A stretch of DNA of 64,000 nucleotides from Clavulina sp. PMI_390 (Eukaryota > Basidiomycota > Agaricomycetes > Cantharellales > Hydnaceae), in the NCBI GenBank assembly GCA_015039315.1, contig WIDE01000034.1, positions 183,250 to 247,249 of the forward strand, in the 5' to 3' direction. Numbering within the stretch: position 1 is the first letter of the stretch; each line of letters opens with the position of its first letter. Shown piece after piece: positions 32,857 to 45,421 of the stretch. The notes under the pieces are model-generated. The model was not told the origin of the DNA. It saw only the letters and a list, made by a program, of their open reading frames with translations, and made no database searches. A program made the translations under genes and the position numbers.

Positions 32857-35800
32857 ATGGGTGATGTCGACAAGAAAACGATAATGCTTCCGTCTATGAG
32901 CAGTGCCACAGATGACTCGGTGGCCACAGCGCCCAACCCACCTCCTAACATGCACTTCCATGAGCTAGACCTGTATAAGCTCCCAGCAGATCCATCTGCC
33001 TCCTCTTCATCTTCATCATCTACCCCTTCTTCTTGCTCATCTTCATCTTCACTTGGTCTGAGCACCCCTTACCATGAGGGCCAATCCCTCCCTGTCCAAA
33101 TCGACAATGCCGAGCATGACGACGATGACCGGCCGCAGCCTCGTTCTCGCTCGAATACCTCTTCCTCCTCTTCTCATCATCATCGCCAACACGCAGCAGA
33201 GCTCGACTTTGCAGACGAGGACTCGGAGACAAAATCATTCACGACCGACTCGCAGTACACAGTCGACCTCGATACATCCATGGCCACAAACCTCCTCGGC
33301 TCGTACGTCCCTCTGCAGAGACTGGACCCTCGACTAGCGCTCCACCACCCGGGGGATGCGCATTATCGTGCGGAACTTGCTCTGGATTATGAAAGAGGCG
33401 ATAATGATCACGATGATGTTGATGATGAGTTTGAGGCAGGCTCAGAGCGGAGCGCCGTCTTCTCATTATACGGAGATGACTATGGCGATATGGGCATATA
33501 CGAGGACGGACCCATGGAATGGAACTCTGTCTACGGCGACGATGATGGTGGCGCCAACTACGATTACGCCCTTCACGAGGGGGAGCGCACTGCCCGCGCT
33601 GACGCGCCTAACCACCACCACTACTACGACCACCCCGATCCGATCCCATTTTCACGCGGCGGGGAACTAGGGAGCGACGACGTTCCGGGGCTGGCGCTGG
33701 TGGCGTCATCATCTTCATCATCATCACAACCAACTTCATCTGCTGCCGGCGGTTCATTCGTGGCGGCATGGGCAAGGGCGTCCCAGGCTGCATCTGGCTC
33801 TGCATCTGCATCTGCCACCATGGATGAATTGACTCTATTGACAGGGGTGCTCGGCGATCATCGCTCCTATCCCCGCCGTGCGAGCCAGACACAGACAGAT
33901 GAGCGTGGGCCCGATGCCCAGGACGTCGGTGATGCCCGTGCTTTTGTTCGGGGTCCAGATGGAGAGCTCAATGATGATGGCGTGGAGGAGGAAGGCGGTG
34001 CGGGCAACCAAGAACCAGACGAGCGAGGGTATGGGAATAATGGGGAACAAGACGACGAGTGGGATGACCAGACCGAAGTCCCGCTCTTCAGCCGGGTCCA
34101 ATCACTAGAAAATGTGGAGATGCATTCGGGGATCGACCTTGCCCTGGCAAGAGGCATTGGGCTGGCAAGGACGATGACCACCCAGGTCAGCAGACACCTT
34201 TGTTGTCTGGCGCTCATGGCATTGATGCTCATCGTTCGATTCCTTCGCCATCTCTTGGCTTCTTCTCGTCATCAGGATGTACTCTTCAACCACCTGAGCT
34301 CGACGTCCTCGCTGCTTCCAGACAACTTCTCCACCATCGAACCCCCTGCGGAGGCTTCCTCACCCTTGTCGTCCTCATCATCTGCCGAATCCGATTCCCC
34401 TCCCATCTATATCCAGCCCTCCTCTTCCAGCAAACCTGCTATCTCCTCCCTCCAAACCCTCCTCGTCGCCGCGACGGCCCCATCCCTATCATCATCCTCA
34501 TCCTCTCCTTCTGCGCCCCTGCACGCACAACTCTCCCACTCCCACCTCAATATCACACGCGTCCTCACCGCGTCATCGTCCACCCAACTCGCCGTGTTCC
34601 TCAACGACCCTGAGCGGAGGCGCGATCCGTGGAATCTCGCTCTTCCTACGGAGATACTGCAGTTCGGAGGCGCCACCACCAATAGTGGATCTGAGCATGC
34701 TCCTGCTGACAATATGACGCGCCGTGGGAGTAGCCATTCGAGCAAATGGACGTTCCTCGTGCAAAAGTCGTGGGGCCCCACAGCACCATCCCTATCAGGA
34801 GCCTTGTCGGCTGGCGGATCTGTAAACCCCATCGTGCGTATCATTTGTGGTTGAATATCTTTTTCCTTCTTGGTTGATTTTCTATCTGACTAAACCTCCT
34901 TGTTCGCTTCTTCTGCTTTTGATGCCCCATACCCCACTATCACCTCTTTTAGGCTGATCCATCTTTAGCCTCCTCTACCGCCGATAGCGCCGAGGGCTTG
35001 TATTATTATCGCCCATGGAACGACCCTCCTCTGAGAACTATCCGTGATGTCTTTGATTTCGTGCAGCAGTTGCTCGAGGTGAGTTTGGTCCCCGTAATTA
35101 GTTCACATGCTACCTTTTTTTCGTCTTGGGCCTCTCTATTTTCAACCCACCACCACCCTCGATTTGCTCCATTTCCCTTCTTGGCTCATTCCTTTCTTAT
35201 TGCAATTGGGCTTTTCATCCTCCGGTGCAATGACGGCTTCGCCGCCGGCTCCTATGGGCCACCATTCTTGGTGGAAATCCGGGGAAATCTACTGGTGGGA
35301 TACCATGCGTCAACTCCCATTGCCAATCTTACTCGCCTGCCTTCTGGGTGGGCAACTTTGCCAGATCTGCGTCTCTCTCGATCTGCGAATATTGCGGATT
35401 TCCCGGAGGTCGTGTGCCCATTTCTCGTGGGTCTTGTTCCGGTCCAGGAACTGCCTACACTACAGAGGCATAGCGCACGAGTGTCCGGTGATCCGCCATT
35501 TGCCCCCGTCCAATTATGAGCATCGTGTTCCACTTCTCTTTTTTTCCCATCTCGACGTCGCTCGTGACCCTTTGTGCTAATACTGATCCTATGTCTGATT
35601 TTTCTCTTTGACTACCATCATATTCAGGGCCTTGTCTTCTTCCACGAGAACTCTCTCACTCGAATTCCCTTCACGCCAAGTAATATCGTGATGGACACGG
35701 GACTTGCACTTGACCCTGACCTGGATTGGGACCCCGACGGCGACGATGAAGAGTTGCGTTACCGCTCCAGGAGGGATACCTCCGCGACGGACAGTAATAT

Positions 35801-36456
35801 GGAAGGCGCCGAGCTCGATCGAGCGGCGTTTCCGGTCAAATACTATCTGGCGCGCATGGAAGGCGTGCGGTTCGTCGCCCCACTCGATTCTAGGGATGCG
35901 ACAACTCGTCCTATGACCAGCAGCGACCAACATGAAGGCCGTAAAGATGATCATGAGAATCTCGACGAGTACGCCGAGGACATCGTGCGCCTAGGAAAGC
36001 TCATCAAAGAGCTTTTTGCTTCGGTGAGTTGAAGCATGCATATGCGGCATGATGATTGCAGTGCCTCATGTTCATCGTGAAACTGACGTTTCATATCACC
36101 ATTTCCTTTTTTTGACTATGCAGATCGTTGATGACCCCTTGAAATTGCTGTACGAGTTCATGCTGTCAGCCGCGACACCTACCAGCGCTTCCCCCCTATC
36201 CCCTCTATCCCCTGCCGCCTCATCACTCTCTTCATCCCCCCTGTTTGCCTCATCACCCCTTCCTCAATCATCCTCGCCTCTACACCCTCAAAATGCGATC
36301 AAAGCATGTGACCGGATTACTGAATCCAGCATCCTCGCGCACATCGTTCACCCACCGACTGCTTCGTCCTCCCTAGAGCTCCTTCACTTCATCGAGGCGC
36401 GATTCAAAAAGCTCGGAATGGATGTTATGCAAAGGGCGGAGATGACCGAGATCTGA
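32857..36456 (+). CDS. Large Ser/Asp-rich protein with a C-terminal degenerate kinase-like domain
   Basis: Exons 32857-34185, 34276-34833, 34953-35078, 35628-36023 and 36124-36456 give about 913 residues. The first ~600 residues are low-complexity: poly-Ser runs (coded by TCT/TCA/TCC repeats), many Asp/Glu, and no globular fold visible. The C-terminal part resembles fungal kinase-like proteins: LYYYRPWNDPPLRTIRDVFD, FVQQLLEGLVFFHEN, PSNIVMDTG and AAFPVKYYLARMEG. Where relatives have His-Arg-Asp this has LTRIP, and the expected DFG-like motif after the YY strand is missing, so it should be a pseudokinase. The intron 34186-34275 is exactly 90 nt; if retained, it would add a hydrophobic stretch in frame. 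The 35079-35627 intron (549 nt) is the longest in the window. The role is unknown. Confidence 0.6.
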
Positions 36457-37061
36457 CTTCCTTCGAATCCGTGAAGCTCATTTGCCCACCAGCTTCCGCA
36501 TGTTCGCGCCCACTCTCTCGTTCAACCCTCCGACCTAATCTGTACCCTGCAACCTAATACTAATGCTCCGAACCCCCCCTCTCCTTCCCACTATGTTGTT
36601 CGTCCGTACGCGACGTTAGTTTTCTTGCCTCTCAAAATTGCGACACCCCATATACCCACCCATGGTCGCATAGCCTCCTACTCCCCCCTCTCGCCCGCTC
36701 TTCCATTCTCCCGTCTAGTATCCCATGATCTCTAATCTTGTCATCTTTGTTGTTGTTGCCGCCCTGGCCCATTTGCTATCCTGGATGCTCTGCTTTGCCC
36801 TGTGCTAGCCTTATTGGCCGCTACCGTTCTTGTCGCTATCTCAACTCCACGTTTTGTTTTCTGTGTTTTCCTTGCCATTTCTTAGCATATCATCACATCC
36901 ATGGCGCTGTATTTCACGCTGTTCCCCACATCTCATTGTCATAGCATGTATCATACACACATAGACAACATCGTAGATGTTCCTAAACTGCACTTTGGAT
37001 TTGTGGAATGCATTGATGCTTAGCAAGCAACCTATGTACGGCCAGCCTAATAGGTCTACTA
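36457..37061. other. Intergenic, 3' flanks of two convergent genes
   Basis: About 600 bp, C/T-rich on the plus strand. No gene is seen. Confidence 0.4.
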
Positions 37062-37766
37062 CTATATTAATTCTCCCAGCTGCTTTGGGCTTCTCTCTGC
37101 CAAGGTCTTCTTCACTCTGCTTTCCGTCTCTGCATGAATCTTCCGATACTGCCCTTTGACAAACGAGAAGGTCCAGAATGGTGCTTGGAGCGTGCCCACA
37201 ATCCTGAGACGTGTGTGTGTCCCGGTCTTCGATGATCGCGAGGATGTTTGGGGAGGTGGGATGATGGTCCATTCGCTTGTCGTCTCGACGCCCAGCGCAG
37301 CCCACGAGTGTGCAGTGAACCCGGTCGAGGTGCGGTTCATTCGGGCTTTGAAGGATGTAGAGCTGTTGGGAAGGCCGAGGGGTAGAGTGATGGCCTCGGT
37401 GACTGATATCATTAGAAGAAGTCAAACGTCGAGTTAGTGCGACAATTACAGTACACCCAAATGAGCCAGGAAAGGCGGAGAATGTCGCAGCCAGGATAAA
37501 TTTGGATTCGGGATATCTAAACTAAAGCCCAATCATGAAAGGCGGGCAACGGATTACTCACTATGCCACATATCAGGGTCGGAGACGTCCTGTTTGCATT
37601 CCAACACCGCAGGGTTCATCCCGAAGAATGCTTCAAAGTTATGAAGCAGGAAGAGGACCTCTTCTTGGGAGTGCTTGAGTTCGAATTCGATCTCTGTGCG
37701 GTATGTAGGGTTTCGTTGGAACTTCATGTCTGGACGATGGGAGAAAGTGGTGCTAGCAGCCTGGCA
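37062..37766 (-). CDS. Possible START-like/DUF7053-type protein, 5' end unresolved
   Basis: Two exons are clear on the minus strand: about 37766-37561, after an acceptor ctgccag, and about 37392-37062. The product reads ASTTFSHRPDMKF, then SQEEVLFLLHNFEAFFGMNP, then a beta-rich part (TLPLGLPNSSTSFKARMNR, ALGVETTSEWTIIPP) and a C-terminal helix-like stretch (KGQYRKIHAETESRVKKTL). A leading strand, an LLHN...NP helix and a final helix are what I recall of fungal SRPBCC/DUF7053 lipid-binding-like folds. That is a resemblance only. The first exon is not found. A 60-codon frame at 38142-38324 (MTSLSSLMSIGTQLLDCYG) could be it but cannot be joined with confidence. Confidence 0.45.
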
Positions 37767-38531
37767 GTTTAGAAACAATTGATATTGGTGATGTGGTGAA
37801 GAAAGAATGTGTATTCTGCGTCAACGCAGTGAGGTGTCCAGTCCCGGCCTGGAAACGAGAAGTTGAGGTTTGTGATGGAGACCGTGGGGAATGTTTTGCG
37901 CGTCGCGAAGCTCAATTAGTGTTCACATATCAGACCTCAAGCACTGGCCTACGGGCTCTCCATCCGCTACTCTCAAGCAGCACGCATGCGTAGGTTAAGG
38001 TTATACAACATGACACCAGCAGAATCCATTCCACTTGGACTACCACCCATACAACGAACTTCGACGCGTTATCTTGCCTTCTTGACCGTTTTTGACCTTG
38101 CAGAGTCTTAGTTACTCTTCGAGCCCCTATCAATAAATGGATTACTCCCCAAGAGTTCTTATGAAGGGATGGAGGCTGATTGAACAAGACGCGGAGGAAG
38201 GGAAGGGGCGATGGCATAGAACATCAATGGTCAGGCTCTTTCCTCGGACGAATGTGGTTCCCGACGCACCGTAGCAGTCCAACAGCTGAGTACCAATCGA
38301 CATTAGTGAGGAGAGAGAAGTCATGCATAATTTTACGTTGAGTAGCTTAAAGTTATTTCCGTCAACGAGATGAAATGAGTGAGGCTGAACATTGCTGATT
38401 CAAGTAGACCATCACCGTGAGAAAAGCTTTCCTCCATCCTTCAGCTCTCGACCCCCATCCCCGGCAGGTGTGGCCCCTTCATTCGCACAATCGACAGCAA
38501 CATATATGCATATCGCTCGAAACCGCCTTCT
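37767..38531. other. Unresolved stretch: upstream exon(s) of the START-like gene and promoter of the F-box gene
   Basis: Several short minus-strand frames are open here, but none can be spliced convincingly to the exons downstream. Confidence 0.3.
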
Positions 38532-38613
38532 ATGACACCGGTAAAATCTGACTTGGGGGTAGTAACAAGTAGGCATCTCGGAATGCAGGCACTGGGACTT
38601 CATCTCACTAACA

Positions 38614-40136
38614 TTGAATCTTTTAGTAGAAGATCTCACACACGAATCATCAAGAATAAATTTTTCAATCAATGGACTACCAGCAGAGCTACTTGAGAAG
38701 ATCTTCCTCCACGTGATATCACTGTCCGGATCTCCCAAGAACGTTGCTCCCCGTATCAGCAAGGTCCTTCGATCGCTATGGGTGGTCTCCAGAAGCTGGT
38801 ACCAAATCACTATGAGCTTTCCTCACTTGTGGTCAACCATCTTTATTGATGTTTCTCAGTCGACCACACAGCCGGCTGCATCAGCTTTCCTCCAGCGATC
38901 CAAGGATGTTACTCTCGAGCTAGTCGTACGGCACCGCGGTAGAAGTGCATGGGGTCCGGGTGATTCTTCGGATCAAAAGTCCGTAGATTATCTCCACGCC
39001 ATGTTACTGCCCCACTGGTATCGTGTCAGCGCTCTTTGGTACTCAGGAACATCATTGTTCTTCCCAATTCCCACTGACACCCCCAAACTTGAGCTAGTAT
39101 CGTGGGACGAGCCAGCACTTATGACAGCTACACATCCAAAGCAAATCGTTCAGTCTCCTTCCCTAACACCCCTGAAAAAACTTTACGTGGAGGGAGATCC
39201 AATCAACCCATTCGTCGGAGTGAACCCCACAACTCTCCATGATGTATTCCTAGGGATGTTGCTTACCACTCGGAAGCGCGAAAGATATGCCGTGAATTGC
39301 TACATGCCTTCAAAAACCTTCGATCTATACGCTTCCATCAATTGCTATTCGGCAGCGAGTCATCCAATCTTACATACATTGACCTCCCAGTCCTTGAGTC
39401 CTTGACCATTCGTGAACCCTGCAGTATACTCGGAAAATTATTTTGCTCCCTACCATCACTTATTCATCTATCCATCACCGGATATGAAGGATACGCCAAC
39501 CGCTTTGGTCCAGGCAGCCAGGGTCCATCTTGGCCCGCTTTCCCCCAGCTAAAAACACTCGCTGTCGGTCATCCATATATCCCAGACATCCTACCGACGC
39601 TTATCACAAGCCCACAACTTATTGCTTTACACGTTCGCGGTTTTCGAGGCTTCACAGAGCTCTTTAATCAGCTTTTCGTGTCCCCAGACACCCCAGTGAC
39701 TGTTCAGCATCTACTCCTTCTCAGAGTCTTTGCAGACGCTTCTGAGGAGTGGCCATCCAGCAATGATGCTACATTAGACGATTATGGTCCAATAGAACTC
39801 TGCGAAGACATTCTGGGGCCACTAGATCGCATCCTTCAGGAACGCCCCGATCTACGAATCGAACTAGCGCCAGAAGGGTACACCTGTGATGATCCGGGTG
39901 ATTCCTCAGACTGGCTGGGGCAATGGGACTGGGAAGCCCATCGTGATTCAATTACGAACGGAAATCGGATACACCTGCCTCTATATCTCATTCTCCCAGA
40001 GAACGATGAGGGGTACCCGCCCCTACTGGAGATTGACTTTGACAACCCTAGATGGTTCGAGTATAAGGAGGTTTGGAGGTGTATCACACAGTGCTATTGT
40101 GATACCTGCCACACGAATACAGGAGGTGGAAGATAG
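38614..40136 (+). CDS. F-box/LRR-type protein, second locus
   Basis: The F-box reads SINGLPAELLEKIFLHVISL, then LWVVSRSWYQITMSFPHLWS. Leucine-rich segments follow (LKKLYVEGD, LLHAFKNLRSIRFHQLLFG, LPVLESLTIRE, FPQLKTLAVGHPYIPDIL), with an acidic C-terminus. The first frame runs 38614 to about 39219 and the second from 39285 to 40136. A 65-nt intron (39220-39284, gtgaac...gaaag) restores the reading frame, though both splice sites are weak; a 1-nt frameshift is the alternative. The 5' end is unresolved: ttttag at 38621-38626 looks like an acceptor, so the ATG probably lies in an upstream exon. Expected to be an SCF substrate adaptor; target unknown. Confidence 0.6.
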
Positions 40137-41374
40137 GATGAAAGTGCTTTTGGTATAGTAAGTAAGTCTCCCTCTACATCGTAGCTACCTCGTTCACGGC
40201 AGCAACTAGCTTACTCGTCGACTGACTCAATTAGCATGCATTTTATCCAAATTTTCGTCCATTAGAAGTTTTCTCCCTTAGATCATTGCCTGGCCGCAAA
40301 AGGCGCAAACAGATAACATTTGTAGGCCACCACACGATATTCGTTGTCGTTCTACATACCTACTTTTCATAACCGAATTTCCCAATTAATGAGGCGATGG
40401 GTAGATGTGAACTCGAACCTTCCAGAGTCAATCCAAGTCATCTTCACCAAACTATGACCGTTCTAACGACCTCGCCCCTGACCCAATCAGTGGTAAACCC
40501 AAAGACTGTTTGTTTCTAGTGGGCATCATACAAAGTTGCTACGCAGCACGGAAAGAATTTAAATACCTGCTCGCTTATTGGGGTTGCTTAAAGGGTCGGG
40601 GGCTTAATAATGATCTCATTAATAGCGAGTGCTAGTTTTCACCATGCAGGCCTAACAAGGAAATGTCGCCGACCACTCACTGTGGCTCTGTCTGCTGCTC
40701 TAGACGCCAGGGTCTCGTGCTATCTCTCCTGATGCCATAATCTGAGGGAGACGCTCCCTTTCTCTCTTTTCACTGCCAATAAGAGGAGATAACGATAAGT
40801 ATCCCTAATATGCCCAATACAAACGGCTACCCTAGGAGTTGCATCGTCTGCCACACGACAAGTCCCGGACCGGTAGCGAAGGCTTCCGACCTTGAGGACA
40901 AAGGATTGCGCGAGAACCCTTGATGATGGCGTCGATGCTGGGGAGAACTAGTGGTAGCCTGAGTTCATCCTGCTGAACTCGCCTAGATAAGACCCAGTTC
41001 ATACATTTCTCTTCGTGGAAAGTTGAACAAATACATCCGCGATTGGCGGTTACGTCGGCACCTCCCGCTAATACCAAAACATCACAATTCGCCTTATACC
41101 TAACAGTGCTAATTCAGCAACCATTGCAACAATGCCCGAGAATACGGAGTAAGCTGTGATCAACTCCCATATAACCTTGTTGACTGAGAGCCTCTGGCTC
41201 CAAGTAACGATCGTGCCTTCAAGTTTGGAGTGGTAGAGTATATTTTGGTTGACAATTCTCACATGATGTTGCATCAACATCTGCCTGGAACATCAATGTA
41301 AACATGATTAACGATCACATTTGGCGGCGCTTCATTCACTCCCGATACCCACTGGCCTTCTCCTCGCCAAAGAG
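40137..41374. other. Intergenic, no gene seen
   Basis: About 1.2 kb. A single T-loop-like CTCGAACC (near 40412) is not part of a foldable tRNA. No other structure is recognised. Confidence 0.4.
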
Positions 41375-44300
41375 ATGTCCTTGAGTGTAGACTCAGAATC
41401 GGCCAACCTGTGGTGGTCTGACGTCTCTGGAACAGGGTCATTTTGGAACGAAGAAGGACCCACTCTTGGTCTCGCAGACTTCCCAACAAACCATGTTATC
41501 AGTGACCCGCCGAACGGGCCGGGTGATAGCCCAGCTACCTCCCCTATTCCACTAACAGATGTTGAAGCCCTCAGTCCCAGCTCAGACGAGAACGTACGTC
41601 AGGCATCGAAGACCTTTCTACTCCCTTAACATCTTTGTACAGCTTGTACCGGGCGCAGCAATCCCAACCGAAGAGCGTCGTTCTGCCAGTTGGGATACTA
41701 TCGACTTCCCAGAGAGCGAAGAAGATGGGGTGGTGAGCCTGTTATCTCACATGGCTCACGATGAGCGTGCTAACAACCGCTGGCATTTCAAGTATGAATT
41801 TCTCTCATTTGACGAGGATGAAACTGTCCAAATGTCCCAGTCCCCAACCTCCGCGTCTATCCCGGCGTCTAACGTGGAGGTGGTCAATGTTGCCTTGTTA
41901 GCATCACAATTATCTTTGGCACGTACTGCCAGCATTTCCAGCACAGTAACCATCCTCCAATATGGAGCACTGCAACTATCCCTCTCAGAACTATGTGCTC
42001 TCATTCTAGCGGTCCCATCCCTCGCTCGGTCCGAGATATTATCTGTGGAGGCCTACTATCAGCCGATCAATCGTTTCCTCCATCGTTTCCTCGTTTTACA
42101 CCTAAGTCGGCACGGGAAGAAAGATGTTTTTCTTCGGCTCGATCGAAGGACGAATGCATCCAGGACTAAGTTGTTTTTTTCCAGCTCGGTTCCCGCGAGT
42201 GATGAGGTTTGTCTTTCCGGAAACAGCTTCGCGACCTCCCAGCTCACCTCCTTATAGGCAACACTATCCCCCACTAAATCACGCCTCATTCCTTCCGACG
42301 CAAAGCGAGAAAACCGCCTCGCCTTTCCCCCTTCTCAACGACCCACACTATACGAGCTGCAGATATTCCTGAGCGTTATCATAGAAGAAATGGTAATATA
42401 TAAGGTCTGGCCGGTATGTATCAGCTAGATATGATAGGGATCATTGCAGTTTACTGACACATTCTCAAGGAGAATTGCTGGTTTTTCTGTTCACTCGTGC
42501 AGCAGCACCTTGCTCGGGCAGAGGACAGTTATTTTGATATAGGGAGCCTTCAACACCCCAATCTTGCTCGGAACGTGCGAAATCAGATTCAAGAGCGGGT
42601 TCGGAAGATATTTCATGAACCCCAGCGGCCCAGCGTGAGTGATCAAAACTTCTCGGTTCCCATGTATCTAACCATATGTGCCTAGATTACTGTCGTTCTT
42701 CGGTTCTTCATCAGTGAGGGGAAATTTTCAAAGGATCCTGATATGGATATGCTTCTTACAACTGCATTGGTTAGCTGTCTATTCTGGTGCGACCACACCT
42801 GATTCTCACGGTTTGATGAGAACAGAACGCCTCGATCAAATTCAAGGACCAGAAGGCCAAGTATGGGGGAGTTTTATCAAGCTCCGTTGAAAACCTTCTT
42901 TGGGGTACCCTCCCACTTATCCTTCGTCTTGCAAAGGGAAAGGATCTCACATCTGCGATCTTGGTCGGAGGCCAGGTCCTCCAAGAAGTTCCGTCACATA
43001 TTTGGAAACCCCTTTCACGAGGCTGCAAATGGCAACTAGCTCAATTTCTTCGCAATCATGCTGAATACCTGATGACTCACAAGCGCTTGAGCATCGCATG
43101 CCACGCCGCCGAGGAATCGTTGCAGCTCCATCGGGAGCTGTGTCTAAAACTCAGGCCCCTTGATCTGAAGGACCTCATGGAAGAGTTACGCTTTCTCGGC
43201 CGCCTCTACGGCTCTTCGAGACGCTATGTCGATGCCCAGCGCGTGATAGTGGAGAGAGCTATGCTTGCTCGGCTTCTATCGGAAGGGGATCATACATCAC
43301 TTGGTGATCTACACAAAGAGAATGCTTCGGTCCTCACGCGGCTGACGCGATGGGATGAAGCCCGCTCAGAGTTTGAGCTCGCTCTCAAGCATTTTCGATC
43401 TGCAATCAAGACGTCGTTGGATTCAGACTCACCAAGAGTGGAGCTGAATCTTAGGATTGACATCGTGTTCACGATAACTGGCTTCTCTGGATGCCTTGCA
43501 GATGCATGGCGACACGAAAAAGCACTGGCAGTCCTTGAAGAAGCCATCAAGCACACAAAAATCGATTCAGATCCCAGCTCCCTCATTGGCGCACGTCTTG
43601 CAATCGAGGTACTTCGCCAACAGAGCAGAGTTCTTGCCGCAATGGACCGTTTCCAGGAAGCGTGTCTCTTGGACCAAGACACACTCATCTTCTGTCATGC
43701 TGCTGGATTTAACGACTATGACAAAGCTCGCACGTTTGCCGCTGTCTGGAAATCCCACGGCGATCATCTGCGAGGGGCTGATCGCTTCTCCGAATCCCTC
43801 GAGGCTTCTCAGCAATCTCTTGTTGAATGTGACAAGGCCATCGAACTCTTCCCACTGCAGGATCATATGCACCCAGACGTGGCCTTGGCCAACAAAGCCG
43901 AGCTACATTTCATTAGGATGGAGGCTTTTTCTTCATTGGGGCGATATTCGGATGCATTACCTTGTATCGCGCCCTGCGCCAATGACCTACGAGAGCACCC
44001 AGCTCGCGTGTCATCTCATTATACAGCTGAGCTTGCGCTATACGTACGGGAACATGGAAGGATGCTTATCCACACTCATGCCTATACTGCGGCTGTCGTA
44101 GAATTACGAAAAGCGGCGGATCTGCTTCGTCGGCTCGTGGTTTTGGGTTACATGCAATTAGCAGTGTCTAATCGCCTTCTTGCGATTACTCTCCTGAATA
44201 TTGCCAGTGCTTTAACCAGCCTTGGCCTACAGCAAGAAGCCAGGTCTGTCCTATATGAAGGACTTTCCATGGCTCAGGCTTCTTATTCTGTTCACCGAGA

Positions 44301-45129
44301 ACAAAACCGCTCTCTGATGGCAGAAACATTCACATGGTACAGCCGTAGCTTTCTACACTTAGATGCTGATACCAGCCCAGCAGAAGGGATCAGCTATGCT
44401 ACCGAAGGCGTCAACCTTCATCGTGTTTGTTACTCAACCCGCCCACGTATGTACTCCAGGGAACTGGCGGAAGCGCTCGCTGGAAAGGGTCGCCTCCACG
44501 TTGCTGCTCGCCAGGAAGGCAGAGCCGTCACCGCTTTTACAGAAGCTCTCACGGTTATCCATGATGAATCACTGATCGAACGGGCCCGGAAATTCCTTGC
44601 GGCTGACGAGCGCAATGGCCCTGGCTCGCTTGCATCCCAGCTCTTCAGTTATGGACTCTGTTCTATAGGAGCTAAGACTCCACATAATGGAATAGAGGCG
44701 CTAAGGGAAGCTAGAGACATATACTCACAGCTAGTTTCCTCGGAAGAGGATGGGGATTGGCATCGGTCTAGCCTTGCAGAATGCTCGCTAGCGTTTGCGG
44801 AATGCTCCTTCGCCATGAGATCGTTTGAGGACACAATTGAGGGCGCGGATGAAGCGCTGGCTATTTTCAAACAACTTCATGCTGAGGGTCCTAGAACATG
44901 GGACGAGTATGCGATCCGCTGTGTTTGGATTGTTGCACGCGCGACCTTTGATTCTGGTCACCCCCGTTCTGCCCTTGATCTATTGGAGCGCGAAGCAGAG
45001 GTGCTCGCCTTGCCCCTCACCACCACAATGGACCCTGACTTGTTGGAAAACATACAATTGTTGAGAACAGAGATTGATCTCGCTCTCATGCTACGTGATA
45101 CCTCGTCCGCAAACATCTCGCTGCCATAA
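41375..45129 (+). CDS. Large tetratricopeptide-repeat (TPR) protein
   Basis: Exons 41375-41593, 41643-42206, 42258-42413, 42470-42634, 42686-42769 and 42826-45129 sum exactly to 1163 codons plus stop. The N-terminal 200 residues are acidic and Ser/Pro-rich (MSLSVDSESANLWWSDVSG). A helical middle part follows, with LQIFLSVIIEEMVIYKVWPENC and WCLF-like hydrophobic helices. The last ~730 residues are TPR-like alpha hairpins: RRYVDAQRVIVERAMLARLL, RWDEARSEFELALKHFRSAI, RHEKALAVLEEAIKHTKI, DRFQEACLLDQDTL, RFSESLEASQQSLVECDKAI. These proteins serve as protein-protein scaffolds. No NB-ARC or enzyme domain is visible in front of the repeats, unlike many fungal NLR-type TPR proteins. Partners are unknown. 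Confidence 0.75.
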
Positions 45130-45421
45130 CTTGGACAAATTCTCTACATGTTTGACTCCGACACTTCCTCTGATCAACGATGTATCTTGTATAGTGTCTG
45201 TGGCAGCCCGGCTACATGATGGAAATGGAGTGCACTGCATTTGTCCCCTGCTCGTGCGATTAAGTACGCGTGTATCCAAGATGGGAGTTGAAGTGAAGAA
45301 ATCGCTCAGAATGCTTCAAGCTCCATATAAAGAGCGCGGTAAGAAGGGATATGGTGTGAGCCTCGGGATTTATTTCGCAAGGGGCACGAACGCCAATGAG
45401 GAGCGTCAAATGAGGCTGAGG

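Noticed and set aside
37930..38217. 95-codon minus-strand frame with a hydrophobic end
   Set aside because: Could not be spliced to the START-like exons and has no recognisable motif.
40395..40450. Minus-strand T-loop word GGTTCGAG
   Set aside because: Neighbouring bases do not form a T-stem or acceptor stem.
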